Assembly (NCBI RefSeq): GCF_037860755.1
Contig: NZ_JBBEOI010000001.1
Span: forward strand, 95,561-159,560
DNA from: Aquipuribacter hungaricus
Lineage (GTDB): Bacteria > Actinomycetota > Actinomycetes > Actinomycetales > JBBAYJ01
Reading direction: 5' to 3'
DNA length: 64,000 nucleotides
Part shown: positions 1 through 7,939 of the stretch, piece by piece
How the letters are laid out: every line of letters starts with the position of its first letter
Numbering within the stretch: position 1 is the first letter of the stretch
Position numbers and translations under genes: made by a program
Notes under the pieces: generated by a model
What the model was told of the DNA's origin: nothing
The model's database searches: none
The model's input: the letters and a program-made list of their open reading frames with translations, nothing else

Positions 1-260
1 TAGTCCTGCAGGTGGGTGAGGACGTGCCACACGCGGGAGCCGACGATGCCTGACGGGACCGCCCAGGTCAGGACGTCGACGACGGTGCCCGGGCGGCCAC
101 CCCTGGCGATCCATCGCCGGTCCGCCAGACAACCGCCGGCGAAGATGCCGGCGATGATGAACAGTGCGTAGGCCCGGACCGGGACGACCCCGAGGTACCA
201 GGTCCCCTGCGGAGGGCTTGGGATCCCGGGGTCGGCCGCGAGGGCGAGGAGCCCGGTCAC
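1..260 (-). CDS. lgt: Prolipoprotein diacylglyceryl transferase, N-terminal part
   Basis: The 86 visible residues match the start of Lgt, the membrane enzyme that transfers diacylglycerol from phosphatidylglycerol to the lipobox cysteine of prolipoproteins. Seen: an IPSP motif near the N-terminus, then GVVPVRAYAL leading into a first membrane segment, and a GGRPGTVVDV stretch before a second one. The GTG start overlaps the stop of the upstream gene (GTGA), so it is the last visible gene of a tightly packed operon. Two upstream operon members are themselves lipoproteins. The window edge removes the catalytic His and most of the protein. Confidence 0.88.
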   Translation of the reverse strand, partial: MTGLLALAADPGIPSPPQGTWYLGVVPVRAYALFIIAGIFAGGCLADRRWIARGGRPGTVVDVLTWAVPSGIVGSRVWHVLTHLQD

Positions 261-691
261 GAGGACCTCCTCGACCAGACGGCCAGCATCCACGTGTAGA
301 GCAGCACCGCGGAGCAGGCGAGGACCAGCCACGTGCGGTCGCCGCCGGGGACGTAGTGGCTGCTGATGTGGCCGAGGAAGACGTCCATCCACCGGTAGTG
401 CGGCACGCCGGCCCGGAACATCAGGTCCGGCGCCATCGCCACCATGTGGAAGCCGAGGACGGAGAAGAGCTGCGCGGGCGCGGGCCGTCCCCGGACCCGC
501 AGGTACGCCGCGTTCCAGGCCACGGTGGCGATCACCCCGACCAAGAAGTGGGTGGACCAGTGGAACGAGGCGTCGTGGCCGGTGTAGGTCCGGTAGAGGA
601 CCACCTCTGCGGCGACGAGCCCGACCGCCTGCAGCGCGAGGCTCGCCGGGCGCAGGCAGCGCGGGCACGCCCGTCCGGTCACCCGGGTCAT
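257..691 (-). CDS. Small polytopic membrane protein, function unknown
   Basis: 144 residues. A CPRC pair near the N-terminus could bind a metal, and three to four hydrophobic segments follow (about residues 20-35, 48-62, 75-90, 120-138). Several histidines sit at segment edges (HWSTHF, FHMV, GHISSH). The ATG at 691 overlaps the upstream stop as ATGA. A longer reading frame runs upstream, but that part is antiparallel noise over the redoxin-like gene. I do not recognise the family; a resemblance to YdjM-type membrane proteins is only suggestive. Confidence 0.7.
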   Translation of the reverse strand: MTRVTGRACPRCLRPASLALQAVGLVAAEVVLYRTYTGHDASFHWSTHFLVGVIATVAWNAAYLRVRGRPAPAQLFSVLGFHMVAMAPDLMFRAGVPHYRWMDVFLGHISSHYVPGGDRTWLVLACSAVLLYTWMLAVWSRRSS

Positions 692-1215
692 GAGGTGGCT
701 CCCACGATGGTGTCGACCTCGAACGCGTTGTCGGGCCAGGCCGGGTCGAGGGTGGAGTAGCGGACCACGCCTTCGGTGTCGACGACGGCGTAGCCGATGC
801 CCGGGCCTCCGTCGACGGGCTCGGGCAGGTCCACGGCGTGTGCGAGGCGTCCGACCTCGTCCACGACCAGGTCGACGCCCGCCGCCGCGGCCGCGGACGC
901 GGGGCCGCTGGAGGTGGCGCCGGGCTCCTGCACGACCAGGACGACGTGGGCCGCGGCGGGCAGCGTGCCGCGCCAGTCCTGCAGGACGTCCCCCTCGGGG
1001 GCGGCCCGCACGAACAGCAGCACCGTGGGGCCCCGCCCGCGGGTGAGCCCCGGCAGGGACGGCTCGACAGTCGGCCAGCTCAGCAGCAGGCCGTTGCGCT
1101 GGTTGGCGCGGTCCGGCTGGTCCCGCGGCCCGGGACCGCGGGAGCCCACGAGCACCGCCGCCACGAGCAGCAGGCACATCAGCACCCCCCCGACGGCGAC
1201 GCTCGTGGGGCGCAT
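688..1215 (-). CDS. Membrane-anchored redoxin-like protein lacking a CxxC site
   Basis: 175 residues from the ATG at 1215, which shares a base with the upstream stop (TGATG); an ATG-like codon 12 residues earlier is less likely. An N-terminal segment (residues 5-25) would anchor the protein. The remainder has the look of a TlpA/redoxin fold: PTVLLFVRA strand, VVLVVQEP strand, AGVDLVVDEVGRLA, then GIGYAVVDTEGVVRYST near the end. No CxxC or peroxidatic cysteine is present, so it is unlikely to be a thiol oxidoreductase. It probably has a structural or binding role alongside its operon partners. Confidence 0.65.
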   Translation of the reverse strand: MRPTSVAVGGVLMCLLLVAAVLVGSRGPGPRDQPDRANQRNGLLLSWPTVEPSLPGLTRGRGPTVLLFVRAAPEGDVLQDWRGTLPAAAHVVLVVQEPGATSSGPASAAAAAGVDLVVDEVGRLAHAVDLPEPVDGGPGIGYAVVDTEGVVRYSTLDPAWPDNAFEVDTIVGATS

Positions 1216-2123
1216 CACGGCATGCCGGCCACGTCCGCGAGGACGGTCCACGTCCCGCCGTCCAGGCGGAGGACCTCCTCCGCCGTCGCGGCCAGCAAGG
1301 TGCCGTCGGCCGACGCGGAGAACGCGGTCGGCGGCGCCCCGATCGACCCCTGCGACACCCAGGCGTCCCCGGCGAGGTCCCAGACCACGCCCTCCACGTC
1401 TACCCCGGTCACGGTCGGTCCCGCGCCCTCGACGTGGACAAGGGTGGTGGGTGGGGCCGGGGCGAACGCCTCGAACGTACGACCCGAGTCCCGGCTGACG
1501 AGCAGGCCGTCCGCGGTCGTCGCCAGAAGGCCCGCGCCGTCACGCAGGTGCTCCAGGTCGGCGACCACGTCCAGCTCGGCGCCCACCGCCCAGGAGCGCC
1601 CGCCGTCGCCGCTGGTGAGCACCGCGCCCGAGAGGCTGTCCCACCCGACGACCTCCTCGCCGGACACCGTCAGGGCGTGGAAGTCCGCGTCCCCCTGCAG
1701 CGACACGGCGGTCCAGGTCTCACCGGCGTCGGAGCTCTCGACGAGGCCCAGGTGGGACGGGAGCCCCTCGCGGGCGTCGGGGTGGCCGCTGCCCAGCAGG
1801 CGGTCCCCGTCGATGGTGAAGCCCATGGTGTCCTGACGGCGGTCGGCGACCCGCTGCGGCTCTGCACCATCCTTCACGCGGAACAGGCCGGTGTGGGTCG
1901 CCACGAGGACGTCGCCGCTGGCCCGGTCGACCCCGAGCCCGTGGACGTGACCCATCCCGGGGTCGTCGGTGGCACCGGAACGGTCGGCGGCGGCCGTGCC
2001 GCCCGTGCCCTCCTGCTCGCCCGAGCACGCGGCGAGCAGGAGGACGGCGACCGCCCCGAAGGCGGTCCGGGCGACGACCGGCCGCAGGCCCGCTGACGGG
2101 CGAGAGCGGTCCTGGGGTCGCAT
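1215..2123 (-). CDS. F510_1955-type beta-propeller lipoprotein (BNR-repeat, exo-sialidase-like)
   Basis: 302 residues with a lipobox (LLLAACSG, Cys about residue 31), then a beta-propeller with repeated BNR/Asp-box-like motifs (SSDAGETW, SGDGGRSW, SRDSGRTF). Proteins of this type are annotated as F510_1955 family glycosylhydrolases and commonly sit beside DUF305 genes. A glycosidase activity is not established. The start at 2123 overlaps the DUF305 stop (TGATG). An upstream extension of the frame by 100 Arg/Gly-rich codons is rejected because it lies over the DUF305 gene. Confidence 0.8.
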   Translation of the reverse strand: MRPQDRSRPSAGLRPVVARTAFGAVAVLLLAACSGEQEGTGGTAAADRSGATDDPGMGHVHGLGVDRASGDVLVATHTGLFRVKDGAEPQRVADRRQDTMGFTIDGDRLLGSGHPDAREGLPSHLGLVESSDAGETWTAVSLQGDADFHALTVSGEEVVGWDSLSGAVLTSGDGGRSWAVGAELDVVADLEHLRDGAGLLATTADGLLVSRDSGRTFEAFAPAPPTTLVHVEGAGPTVTGVDVEGVVWDLAGDAWVSQGSIGAPPTAFSASADGTLLAATAEEVLRLDGGTWTVLADVAGMP

Positions 2124-2752
2124 CAGGAGTCGAGCAGGTCCTGCATGCGGGCGATCTCCGACTCCTGGGTGTCGACGATCGCCTGCGCGAGCTCCTTCGC
2201 CGCGGGGTTCTGCCCCTCGTCGTGCTCCGTCTCGGCCATGGCCACGGCACCCTCGTGGTGCTCGACCATCATCGACAGGAACATCTCGTCGAAGGCAGCA
2301 CCCTCGGCCGTCTCGAGCTCGGCCATCTGCTCCGGGCTCATCATCCCGGCCATGCCGCCGCTGTCCATGCCCTCCATCTCCATGGACATCTCCATGTCCT
2401 CGGCGGGCACCTCGGCGCCCCACGCCTCGAGGAACGCGGTCATGGTGAGGATCTCGGGCTCCTGGGCCGCGGCGATCTCCTCGGCCAGCGCGAGGACCTC
2501 GGGGTCCTCGGCCCGGTCGAGCGCGAGCTCGGACATCTGCACTGCCTGCCGGTGGTGGGGGAGCATCCCCTGGGCGAAGGTGACGTCAGCCTCGTTGTTC
2601 TCTCCCTCCACCTGCTCGGCGGTGGTGGGCAGGTCGGCGGGGGTCGCCCCGCCTGCGGTCTCGGTGGCGGCGTCCCCACCGCAGGCAGCGAGGACGATGG
2701 ACAGGGTCACGGCAGCCGTCAGGGCTGCCGCACCGCGAAGCGGCGTGGTCAT
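2123..2752 (-). CDS. DUF305 lipoprotein
   Basis: 209 residues with signal peptide and lipobox (IVLAACGG, Cys about 24). Two DUF305 halves are visible: FAQGMLPHHRQAVQM with helix ALDRAEDPEV, and MMVEHHEGAVAMAETE followed by a C-terminal helix. The MLPHH and VEHHEGA histidine pairs plus Met/Glu-rich central segment (about residues 110-135) fit a ferritin-like four-helix fold that binds metal, often copper-related. First gene of the operon reading toward lgt. An imperfect inverted repeat at 2795-2812 lies just upstream of the start. Confidence 0.87.
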   Translation of the reverse strand: MTTPLRGAAALTAAVTLSIVLAACGGDAATETAGGATPADLPTTAEQVEGENNEADVTFAQGMLPHHRQAVQMSELALDRAEDPEVLALAEEIAAAQEPEILTMTAFLEAWGAEVPAEDMEMSMEMEGMDSGGMAGMMSPEQMAELETAEGAAFDEMFLSMMVEHHEGAVAMAETEHDEGQNPAAKELAQAIVDTQESEIARMQDLLDS

Positions 2753-2818
2753 GGGTGGTGCTCCTCAGGTCATGGGTGGGTGTGCGAGCGCAGGCGTCGA
2801 CAGACGCCGTGGCGTCGG

Positions 2819-3283
2819 CTACACCCGGATGACGCAGAGGGCGATGCGGGGAGGGGGTGGAGCAGGGGCGTGGTCGCCCACCCAGGACACGACACGGGCG
2901 ACGGTGACCCGCGACCGGCCCACGACGAGCGGGCCGCGTCGGCTGAGCAGGTGCGCCAGCGTCAGGACGGCGATGCCCACGAGAGCCACCACGCACCCGG
3001 CCAGCAGGTCGTGGTGGTCCGCGGGGTGCGGCGACGGCGGCGGTGCGCCGTTCGACCCCGGCTGCGGGGTGTCCCCTGCGGCAGGGGCATCCACGAGCGT
3101 CGTCATCACCGGGTCGGCGGGGTGACCCCAGGCGTGGCCGCCCGAGACGGACACGCCCGACTCGGCCGACACGGTCCCCGTGCTCTGCTCGTCCGCACCC
3201 GCGGACACGGCGAAGAACCCATGCATCGTGAGGAAGCCGGCGACGAGGACCACGAGCAACGCCAGACGACCCGGCAGGGTCAT
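2819..3283 (-). CDS. DUF6153-like membrane protein
   Basis: 154 residues. An N-terminal hydrophobic segment (LALLVVLVAGFLTM) carries a HGFFAVSA motif, then a Pro/Ser-rich extracytoplasmic linker with HAWGH and HPADHHD histidines, a second membrane segment (LLAGCVVALVGIAVLTLAHLL) and a basic tail. The layout matches short actinobacterial DUF6153 proteins found near copper-related or DUF305 genes. ATG at 3283 chosen because upstream codons are Arg-rich noise. Role unknown. Confidence 0.7.
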   Translation of the reverse strand: MTLPGRLALLVVLVAGFLTMHGFFAVSAGADEQSTGTVSAESGVSVSGGHAWGHPADPVMTTLVDAPAAGDTPQPGSNGAPPPSPHPADHHDLLAGCVVALVGIAVLTLAHLLSRRGPLVVGRSRVTVARVVSWVGDHAPAPPPPRIALCVIRV

Positions 3284-3602
3284 CTGGGTCTCTCGCGGTC
3301 GTGGTCGTCGCACACGTCGAGGGTACGACTGCGTGAGGTGACCGCGAACTGGGTCAGACCTACCCCATGGCGCCGCGCCTCGACCAGCGCGGCGACGGCA
3401 TGGTGATCGTGCGGCGCCGCCGCGCCGGTCGGCGCCCGTCATTGCTGCGTCTGGTGCCTCGGACGCGCCGACGTCACGTAGGCGTCGGTGCACGGCAGCC
3501 GGTGTCCGGGTCCGCACATCCAGCGAGGAGCCGCCCGGCAGCCGAGCGGGACCCGGACCGCGACGCCCGGGTCCCGCCATCAGCGCGTCTGCCGGCCTGC
3601 GG
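3284..3602. other. Intergenic region upstream of the DUF6153 gene
   Basis: About 320 bases with no convincing gene on either strand. It must hold the DUF6153 promoter, but no TGAACC/CGTGTC pair like those at 4215-4273 and 5206-5273 is seen here. Short Arg-rich frames crossing it look like GC-rich noise. Confidence 0.5.
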
Positions 3603-4172
3603 TCAGCTGTGCCCGGGGGCGGTGCACTGCGATCCGCCCTGCTCGGGTTCACGGCAGCCGCCGTCACCGGTGATCTCGCCAGGGGCGGCCGCGGTGAAGG
3701 TGCCGCCGGCGGGGTTGGGTGCGCCGGTCCGGGTCGCCTGCGCGACCACGGTCCCTGAGGAGTCCAGCAGCTGGGCGACCGCGAGGGCACGCAGCTCGAG
3801 GAAGCTGCCGGTGCAGGTGCCGGTCCCCGTAGCGGTGGCGGTGAACGTGCAGATGGTCCGGTCGCGGCTGCCGGGGACCACCTCTGCGTCCCCCTCGCCC
3901 CGCTTGACCACCACCGAGTACGCGACGCCGGCATCCAGGCCGGTGAAGCGCAGCGACTGCTGCCAGAGCGAGGTCTCCTCGGAGTCGCCCGAGGCGCCCT
4001 TGACGTAGTTGATCCGGCCGCCTCCGTCGGCGCTGGACGAGCCGACGGCGTCGAAGTCCAGGCGGTTGCTGCTCTCGTGCGCAGCCGACGCGGTGGGGGC
4101 CAGGGCGAGGACGGGCAGGGCGGCCAGGAGGGCCACCGCGCTCAGGCGCCGGGTGTGTCGCAGGACGTTCAT
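3603..4172 (-). CDS. Secreted protein of unknown function, predicted sigma-regulon member
   Basis: 189 residues with a clear Sec signal peptide (basic RHTRR, hydrophobic core, cleavage near ASAAHE). The mature part is a Ser/Thr/Gly-rich beta protein containing LRFTGLDAGVAYSVVV and ICTFTATATGTGTC, and has cysteines near its end that could form disulfides. An exact SigL-type promoter (TGAACC-N16-CGTGTC) lies at 4242-4215 in front of it, placing it with the ECF sigma factor at 5396. No family recognised. Confidence 0.75.
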   Translation of the reverse strand: MNVLRHTRRLSAVALLAALPVLALAPTASAAHESSNRLDFDAVGSSSADGGGRINYVKGASGDSEETSLWQQSLRFTGLDAGVAYSVVVKRGEGDAEVVPGSRDRTICTFTATATGTGTCTGSFLELRALAVAQLLDSSGTVVAQATRTGAPNPAGGTFTAAAPGEITGDGGCREPEQGGSQCTAPGHS

Positions 4173-4214
4173 GGGGTCTCCAGGTGAGGGGTGAGGGGTA
4201 TGCGGTCATGCACT

Positions 4215-4242
4215 GACACGGACGGTTCGGAGGATCGGTTCA
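4215..4242 (-). promoter_or_regulatory. SigL-type ECF promoter of the secreted-protein gene
   Basis: Read on the minus strand: TGAACC (4242-4237), 16 bases, CGTGTC (4220-4215). This is identical to the promoter pair between the cupredoxin and sigma genes and matches the SigL consensus published for mycobacteria. The start codon of the controlled gene is about 40 bases downstream. Confidence 0.8.
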
Positions 4243-4292
4243 GCCACGGCCGGTCGGGGTCCGGGACGGGGAGGACGTCGAGGGTCCGGGCG

Positions 4293-4787
4293 TCAGCCCA
4301 CGCTCAGGGTGAGCATCTGCATGACCGGCATCTCGCCGTCGAGCACGGGCAGGTCGGCCCCCTCGACCGCAAGGAACTCGTACTCGCCGGGCGTCGTGTC
4401 ATCGACGTGCAGCATCGGCCAGTAGTCCCCGGTGAGCACCGGCTCGTCCAGCTCGACCACGAGGTCGGTGGTGGATCCCTGCTCCACCTGCAGCGTCCCT
4501 ACGACCGGGCCGGGCTTGCCGTCCAGGTCCTGGTGGACAGCGATCCAGCCCTGCTCCGCCCCCGCGAGCTCGACGGAGGCGACGGTCAGGGTCGTGCCGT
4601 CGCCGGACTGGTCTTCGGCGGTGACCGCACCCGTGACCGCACCGGCGGCGGGGGCTGAGGCTGGGGCGGGGCTGGCCGATGGGGCGGCGGGGCTGCTGGC
4701 GGCACCGGTGTCGTCGGTGCCGCAGGCGGCGAGCCCTGCGACGAGCATCAGGCCGAGCGCGACGGTGCGGGTCGTGGTCCGGGTCAT
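4293..4787 (-). CDS. DUF7282-like lipoprotein
   Basis: 164 residues: signal peptide with lipobox (LVAGLAACGT, Cys about 22), an Ala/Ser/Pro linker (about residues 30-50), then a compact beta domain. The sequence VASVELAGAEQGWIAVHQD with later VVGTLQVEQG and LTGDYWPMLHVDD is typical of DUF7282 domains. It follows the cupredoxin gene by 15 bases on the same strand, so it should be co-transcribed from the 5233-5206 promoter. Probably surface-exposed; partner of the cupredoxin by context only. Confidence 0.75.
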   Translation of the reverse strand: MTRTTTRTVALGLMLVAGLAACGTDDTGAASSPAAPSASPAPASAPAAGAVTGAVTAEDQSGDGTTLTVASVELAGAEQGWIAVHQDLDGKPGPVVGTLQVEQGSTTDLVVELDEPVLTGDYWPMLHVDDTTPGEYEFLAVEGADLPVLDGEMPVMQMLTLSVG

Positions 4788-4802
4788 GCGTGGTCTCCTT
4801 GG

Positions 4803-5198
4803 TCAGCGGACGGTGAGCGTGCCGGTCATGGACGGGTGGACGGTGCAGGTGAAGTCGTAGGTGCCCGGTGTCGTCGGCGCGGTGAAGCGACCAGGCTCGG
4901 CGGCGTCGAAGCTGCCGGTGTCGAAAGAGCCGTCGACCGCGGTGACCGTGTGCGGCTCGGCGTCACCGTCCACCACGTCGACCACCTGGCCCGGTGCGAC
5001 GGTCAGCGGCGCGAACGCGAAGCCCTCGACCACGTAGCTGACGCCGTCAGGGAGTTCGACTGCCCCGGCGCTCTCGACGGTCTCGACGCTCTCGGCGGTC
5101 CCGGCGGTCTCGCCGGCCGGCGCGGAGCCGCACCCGACGAGCAGTGCCGCCGCCGCGACAGAGACGAGCGTGAGGGACAGGGGAGCGTGTCGGTTCAT
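4803..5198 (-). CDS. Cupredoxin (plastocyanin-like) lipoprotein
   Basis: 131 residues. Signal peptide with lipobox (LLVGCGSA, Cys 23) and a type I copper domain: EGFAFAPLTVAPGQVVDVV strand, first ligand His in AEPHTVTA (about 83), and the C-terminal ligand set in FTCTVHPSMTG (Cys, His, Met). All four ligands are present, so copper binding and electron transfer on the outer membrane face are expected. The start lies about 8 bases from a SigL-type -10 element, so the mRNA may be nearly leaderless. Confidence 0.88.
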   Translation of the reverse strand: MNRHAPLSLTLVSVAAAALLVGCGSAPAGETAGTAESVETVESAGAVELPDGVSYVVEGFAFAPLTVAPGQVVDVVDGDAEPHTVTAVDGSFDTGSFDAAEPGRFTAPTTPGTYDFTCTVHPSMTGTLTVR

Positions 5199-5205
5199 GG
5201 TGAGA

Positions 5206-5233
5206 GACACGGACCGTGGGTCCAGATGGTTCA
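5206..5233 (-). promoter_or_regulatory. SigL-type ECF promoter of the cupredoxin operon
   Basis: Minus strand: TGAACC (5233-5228), exactly 16 bases, CGTGTC (5211-5206). It forms a back-to-back pair with the plus-strand promoter at 5246-5273; the two -35 elements create the 9-bp inverted repeat GGTTCACCG/CGGTGAACC at 5228-5252. Confidence 0.85.
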
Positions 5234-5245
5234 CCGGCCCGACGG

Positions 5246-5273
5246 TGAACCACCGAAGGTCCTGAGCCGTGTC
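5246..5273 (+). promoter_or_regulatory. SigL-type ECF promoter of the sigma/anti-sigma operon
   Basis: Plus strand: TGAACC (5246-5251), exactly 16 bases, CGTGTC (5268-5273). It lies 120 bases before the sigma gene, so the sigma factor should activate its own transcription. Confidence 0.85.
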
Positions 5274-5395
5274 TCCTGCCGAGACCGCTCCCCACCACCC
5301 GGAGGCACCATGGCCCTCGTGCTCCGTGTCACGACGTCCGCGAGCCCGGCGGACCTGACCGGCGCCCGCCCCGTGGCGCACCGCGACCCCAGCCG

Positions 5396-5911
5396 GTGAC
5401 CAACGACGTGTCGCACGACGCCGAGCTGGTCCGCGTGCTCTACCAGGAGCACGCCGGGCCCCTCTTCGTGTTCTGCGTGCGCTACACCGGCGACGCCCAA
5501 CGCGCCGAGGACGTCGTGCAAGAAGTCTTCGTCCGGGCATGGCGATCGCTGTCCCGGGTGGACCTGGAGACCCGCCCCGTCCGCCCGTGGCTGCTCGCCG
5601 TGGCACGCAACCTGCTCACCGACCTGCACCGGGCGCAGACGAGCCGGCCCGCGACACTCGACGAGGCGGTGCTGGCCCAGCTGCCCGCCCCCGACGAGCT
5701 GGACCGTGCGGTCGAGTCGTGGCGGGTCGCCGCCGCCCTGCAGCAGCTCAGCGCCGCCCACCGGGAGGTGCTCGTCCACGCGCACTGGCTGGGCCGCAGC
5801 GTCGCGGAGACCGCGACGGCCCTCGGTGTCCCACCTGGCACCGTGAAGTCCCGGACGTACTACGCGCTGCGCGCGCTACGGCTCGCGCTGGAAGAAGGAG
5901 ATGCACCATGA
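5396..5911 (+). CDS. ECF RNA polymerase sigma factor, SigL/SigK type
   Basis: 171 residues. Region 2 (about 10-80) contains LYQEHAGPLFVFCVRYTGD, the DVVQEVFVRAW core-binding/-10 motif and RPWLLAVARNLLTDLHR; region 4 (about 110-165) carries LSAAHREVLVHAHWLGRSVAETA and the helix-turn-helix GVPPGTVKSRTYYALRALR. It should direct polymerase to the three TGAACC-N16-CGTGTC promoters nearby. The GTG start follows a short leader; the stop overlaps the anti-sigma start (ATGA), giving translational coupling. Confidence 0.92.
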   Translation: MTNDVSHDAELVRVLYQEHAGPLFVFCVRYTGDAQRAEDVVQEVFVRAWRSLSRVDLETRPVRPWLLAVARNLLTDLHRAQTSRPATLDEAVLAQLPAPDELDRAVESWRVAAALQQLSAAHREVLVHAHWLGRSVAETATALGVPPGTVKSRTYYALRALRLALEEGDAP

Positions 5912-6612
5912 CCAGCCACGAGGAGCAGCGTCGGGCCCTCGGCTCCTACGTCGTCGGGGCCCTCGACCCCGCCGAGCGCGCCGAGATCGAGGTCCACCTG
6001 TCCGGCTGCGCGTCGTGCCGCGAAGACCTCGCCGGGCTTGCCGGGCTGCCCGGCCTGCTGTCACGGCTGTCGGTCGACGAGGCCCTGGGCACGAGCCTCG
6101 TCCCCCCGCCGACGCTCCTGCCCCGGGTGCTCGACGCGGTCCAGGACGAACGCCGTCGCACCCGCACCGCCGTACGGCGATGGCGCGCCGCCACCGCAGG
6201 TCTCGCCGCCGTCATGGTCGCCGCCACCCTCGCGGGCGTGCTGGTCCTGGGGCCCGACCGGGACGCGGCACCCCCGCCCCAGCTGTTCGTCGCGGCGGCC
6301 GGGGTGGGCGCCGAGGGCAGCGCGTCGTTCGAGGACCGGGCCTGGGGAACCTCCGTCCGGCTGCAGGTCACCGGGCTGCCCGAGGACGCCGGCCCCTTCC
6401 TGGCCTGGGCCGAGGACCCCGCCGGACGCCGGACCGCGGTCGCCACGTGGGGTGCGACCCCGAACGGGGCCGCCGACGTCACCGGCGCCACCGCCGTGAC
6501 CCGCCAGGAGCTGTCGCTGCTGGTCGTCACGACGGCCGACGGAGAACCTCTCTTGCGGCTAGAACCCGAGCCGGCCGCCGCTCACAGCCCGAGCAGGAGG
6601 ACACCGACGTAG
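5908..6612 (+). CDS. Zinc anti-sigma factor with RskA/RslA-like outer domain
   Basis: 234 residues. The N-terminus has the ZAS zinc motif HLSGCASC (His and two Cys about residues 31-38), which holds the sigma factor. One membrane segment follows (about 98-118), then an extracytoplasmic RskA-like beta domain ending in LSLLVVTTADGEPLLRL. Redox release through zinc loss is known for RslA and fits the neighbouring cupredoxin, but is inferred here. A strong GAAGGAG site precedes the ATG. The 3' end overlaps the convergent YeiH gene by about 30 bases. Confidence 0.9.
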   Translation: MTSHEEQRRALGSYVVGALDPAERAEIEVHLSGCASCREDLAGLAGLPGLLSRLSVDEALGTSLVPPPTLLPRVLDAVQDERRRTRTAVRRWRAATAGLAAVMVAATLAGVLVLGPDRDAAPPPQLFVAAAGVGAEGSASFEDRAWGTSVRLQVTGLPEDAGPFLAWAEDPAGRRTAVATWGATPNGAADVTGATAVTRQELSLLVVTTADGEPLLRLEPEPAAAHSPSRRTPT

Positions 6613-7598
6613 GCCACGCCGCCCACGAGCACCCAGCTGACCAGGCCCAGGACCAGGGCCCGACCGCCGGTGCGGACCAGGCTCGGCAGGTGGATGCCGG
6701 TGCCCAGGCCCACCAGCGCGGCGGCCAGCAGGACCTCCTGGACCGTCTTGGCCCCGGCGAGGACCGGGGACGGCAGCAGGCCCGTGCTGCTCAGGGCGAT
6801 CGCGGCGAGGAACCCGGCCACGAACAACGGCAGGAGCGGGGGACGACGACCGGTGGTGGACGCCGAGCGGGAGCGGCGGCGCCGCTGGGCGACGGCAACC
6901 AGGGCCACCAGCGGAGCGAGCATCACGACACGGCTGAGCTTGACGACCACGGCGGCCGTCAGCGCACCAGGGACCCGGTCGGCGGTGGCGACGGTCTGGC
7001 CGACGTCGTGGACGCTCGCGCCCACCCAGCTGCCGAACGCGACGGGGTCCAGGCCCAACGGTCCGCGCAGCAGCGGCAGCAGGAAGATCGCCACGCTGCC
7101 GCACAACGTGACCAACGCGATCGCGACGGCGGTGTCGTCCTCGTCGCCCTCGGCGACCTCCTCCATCGCAGCAACGGCCGACGCGCCGCAGATGGAGAAG
7201 CCGGTCGCGATGAGCAAGGACCGGGGTCCGGACACCCCGAGGAGCCGGCCGAGCAGCCGGGTCCCGGTGAACGTGACCGCGACGGTCACCACCACGACCG
7301 CGAGACCCCCCAGGCCCAGGTCGACGAGCTGGGGCAGCGCCAGCTGCAGCCCCAGCAGGACCACGGCCACGCGCAGCAGCCGCCGGGACGCGAACCTCGT
7401 CCCGGCGTGCAGGGGCGCCCGGTGCAGGCCGAGGTTCACCGCCAGCGCACCCAGGACCACCGCCACCGTGGACGCGTTCAGCCCCGGGACCAGTGGCGCC
7501 ACCGCGAACGCCACCGCCGTCGCGGCCGCGACGACCACCAGCCCGGGGACCAGCACCACGAGCGCACCCCACCGTGGCGCCGGGGCTCGTGTGCTCAT
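6582..7598 (-). CDS. YeiH-family putative sulfate exporter
   Basis: 338 residues with about ten membrane segments. Family-specific stretches are seen: ALVVLVPGL at the start, LLIATGFSICGASAVAAMEEV (the conserved ICGxSA region, about residues 130-150), FGSWVGASVHDVGQTVATA (about 190-208), and KTVQEVLLAAALVGLGTGI near the end. These match the YeiH/Cons_hypoth698 family, annotated as sulfate exporters with limited direct evidence. Convergent with the anti-sigma gene. Confidence 0.87.
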   Translation of the reverse strand: MSTRAPAPRWGALVVLVPGLVVVAAATAVAFAVAPLVPGLNASTVAVVLGALAVNLGLHRAPLHAGTRFASRRLLRVAVVLLGLQLALPQLVDLGLGGLAVVVVTVAVTFTGTRLLGRLLGVSGPRSLLIATGFSICGASAVAAMEEVAEGDEDDTAVAIALVTLCGSVAIFLLPLLRGPLGLDPVAFGSWVGASVHDVGQTVATADRVPGALTAAVVVKLSRVVMLAPLVALVAVAQRRRRSRSASTTGRRPPLLPLFVAGFLAAIALSSTGLLPSPVLAGAKTVQEVLLAAALVGLGTGIHLPSLVRTGGRALVLGLVSWVLVGGVAYVGVLLLGL

Positions 7599-7939
7599 GA
7601 CACCTCGTCAGGTCCGGGGGCTGGTCCGTCGGTGTCGACGCGGGCGCGATGCGCCGCCGGGCGGCAGTCTGCACGCCCCGATGGACATGTCCCACATCCT
7701 CACGTCTCAGGGGCCGTGTCGGACCGCCCGGTGGGCCGGGCTCGGAGACCACGACGCAGGGCCCACCGAAGACGGCCCTCCGCGCGGCCGGGCGACCCGA
7801 GCGGGACAGCACGATCGGACTCGCCAAGGCCCGCTCAGCCGCCGGTTCCCAGGCACTCCTCAGGCACTGGCCTCACGCACGGACGCCACCGGTGGCCGTG
7901 GTCACAGCTGACCCAGCAGCACCAGCACCCCGACCCCGC
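7599..7939. other. Intergenic region upstream of the YeiH gene
   Basis: About 340 bases between the YeiH start and the DUF202 stop, both on the minus strand. No supported gene, RNA or terminator is recognised; reading frames crossing it are Arg-rich and uninterpretable. Confidence 0.45.

Noticed and set aside
257..1177. 306-residue minus-strand protein
   Set aside because: Only its last 144 residues have normal composition and membrane segments; the first half overlaps the redoxin-like gene.
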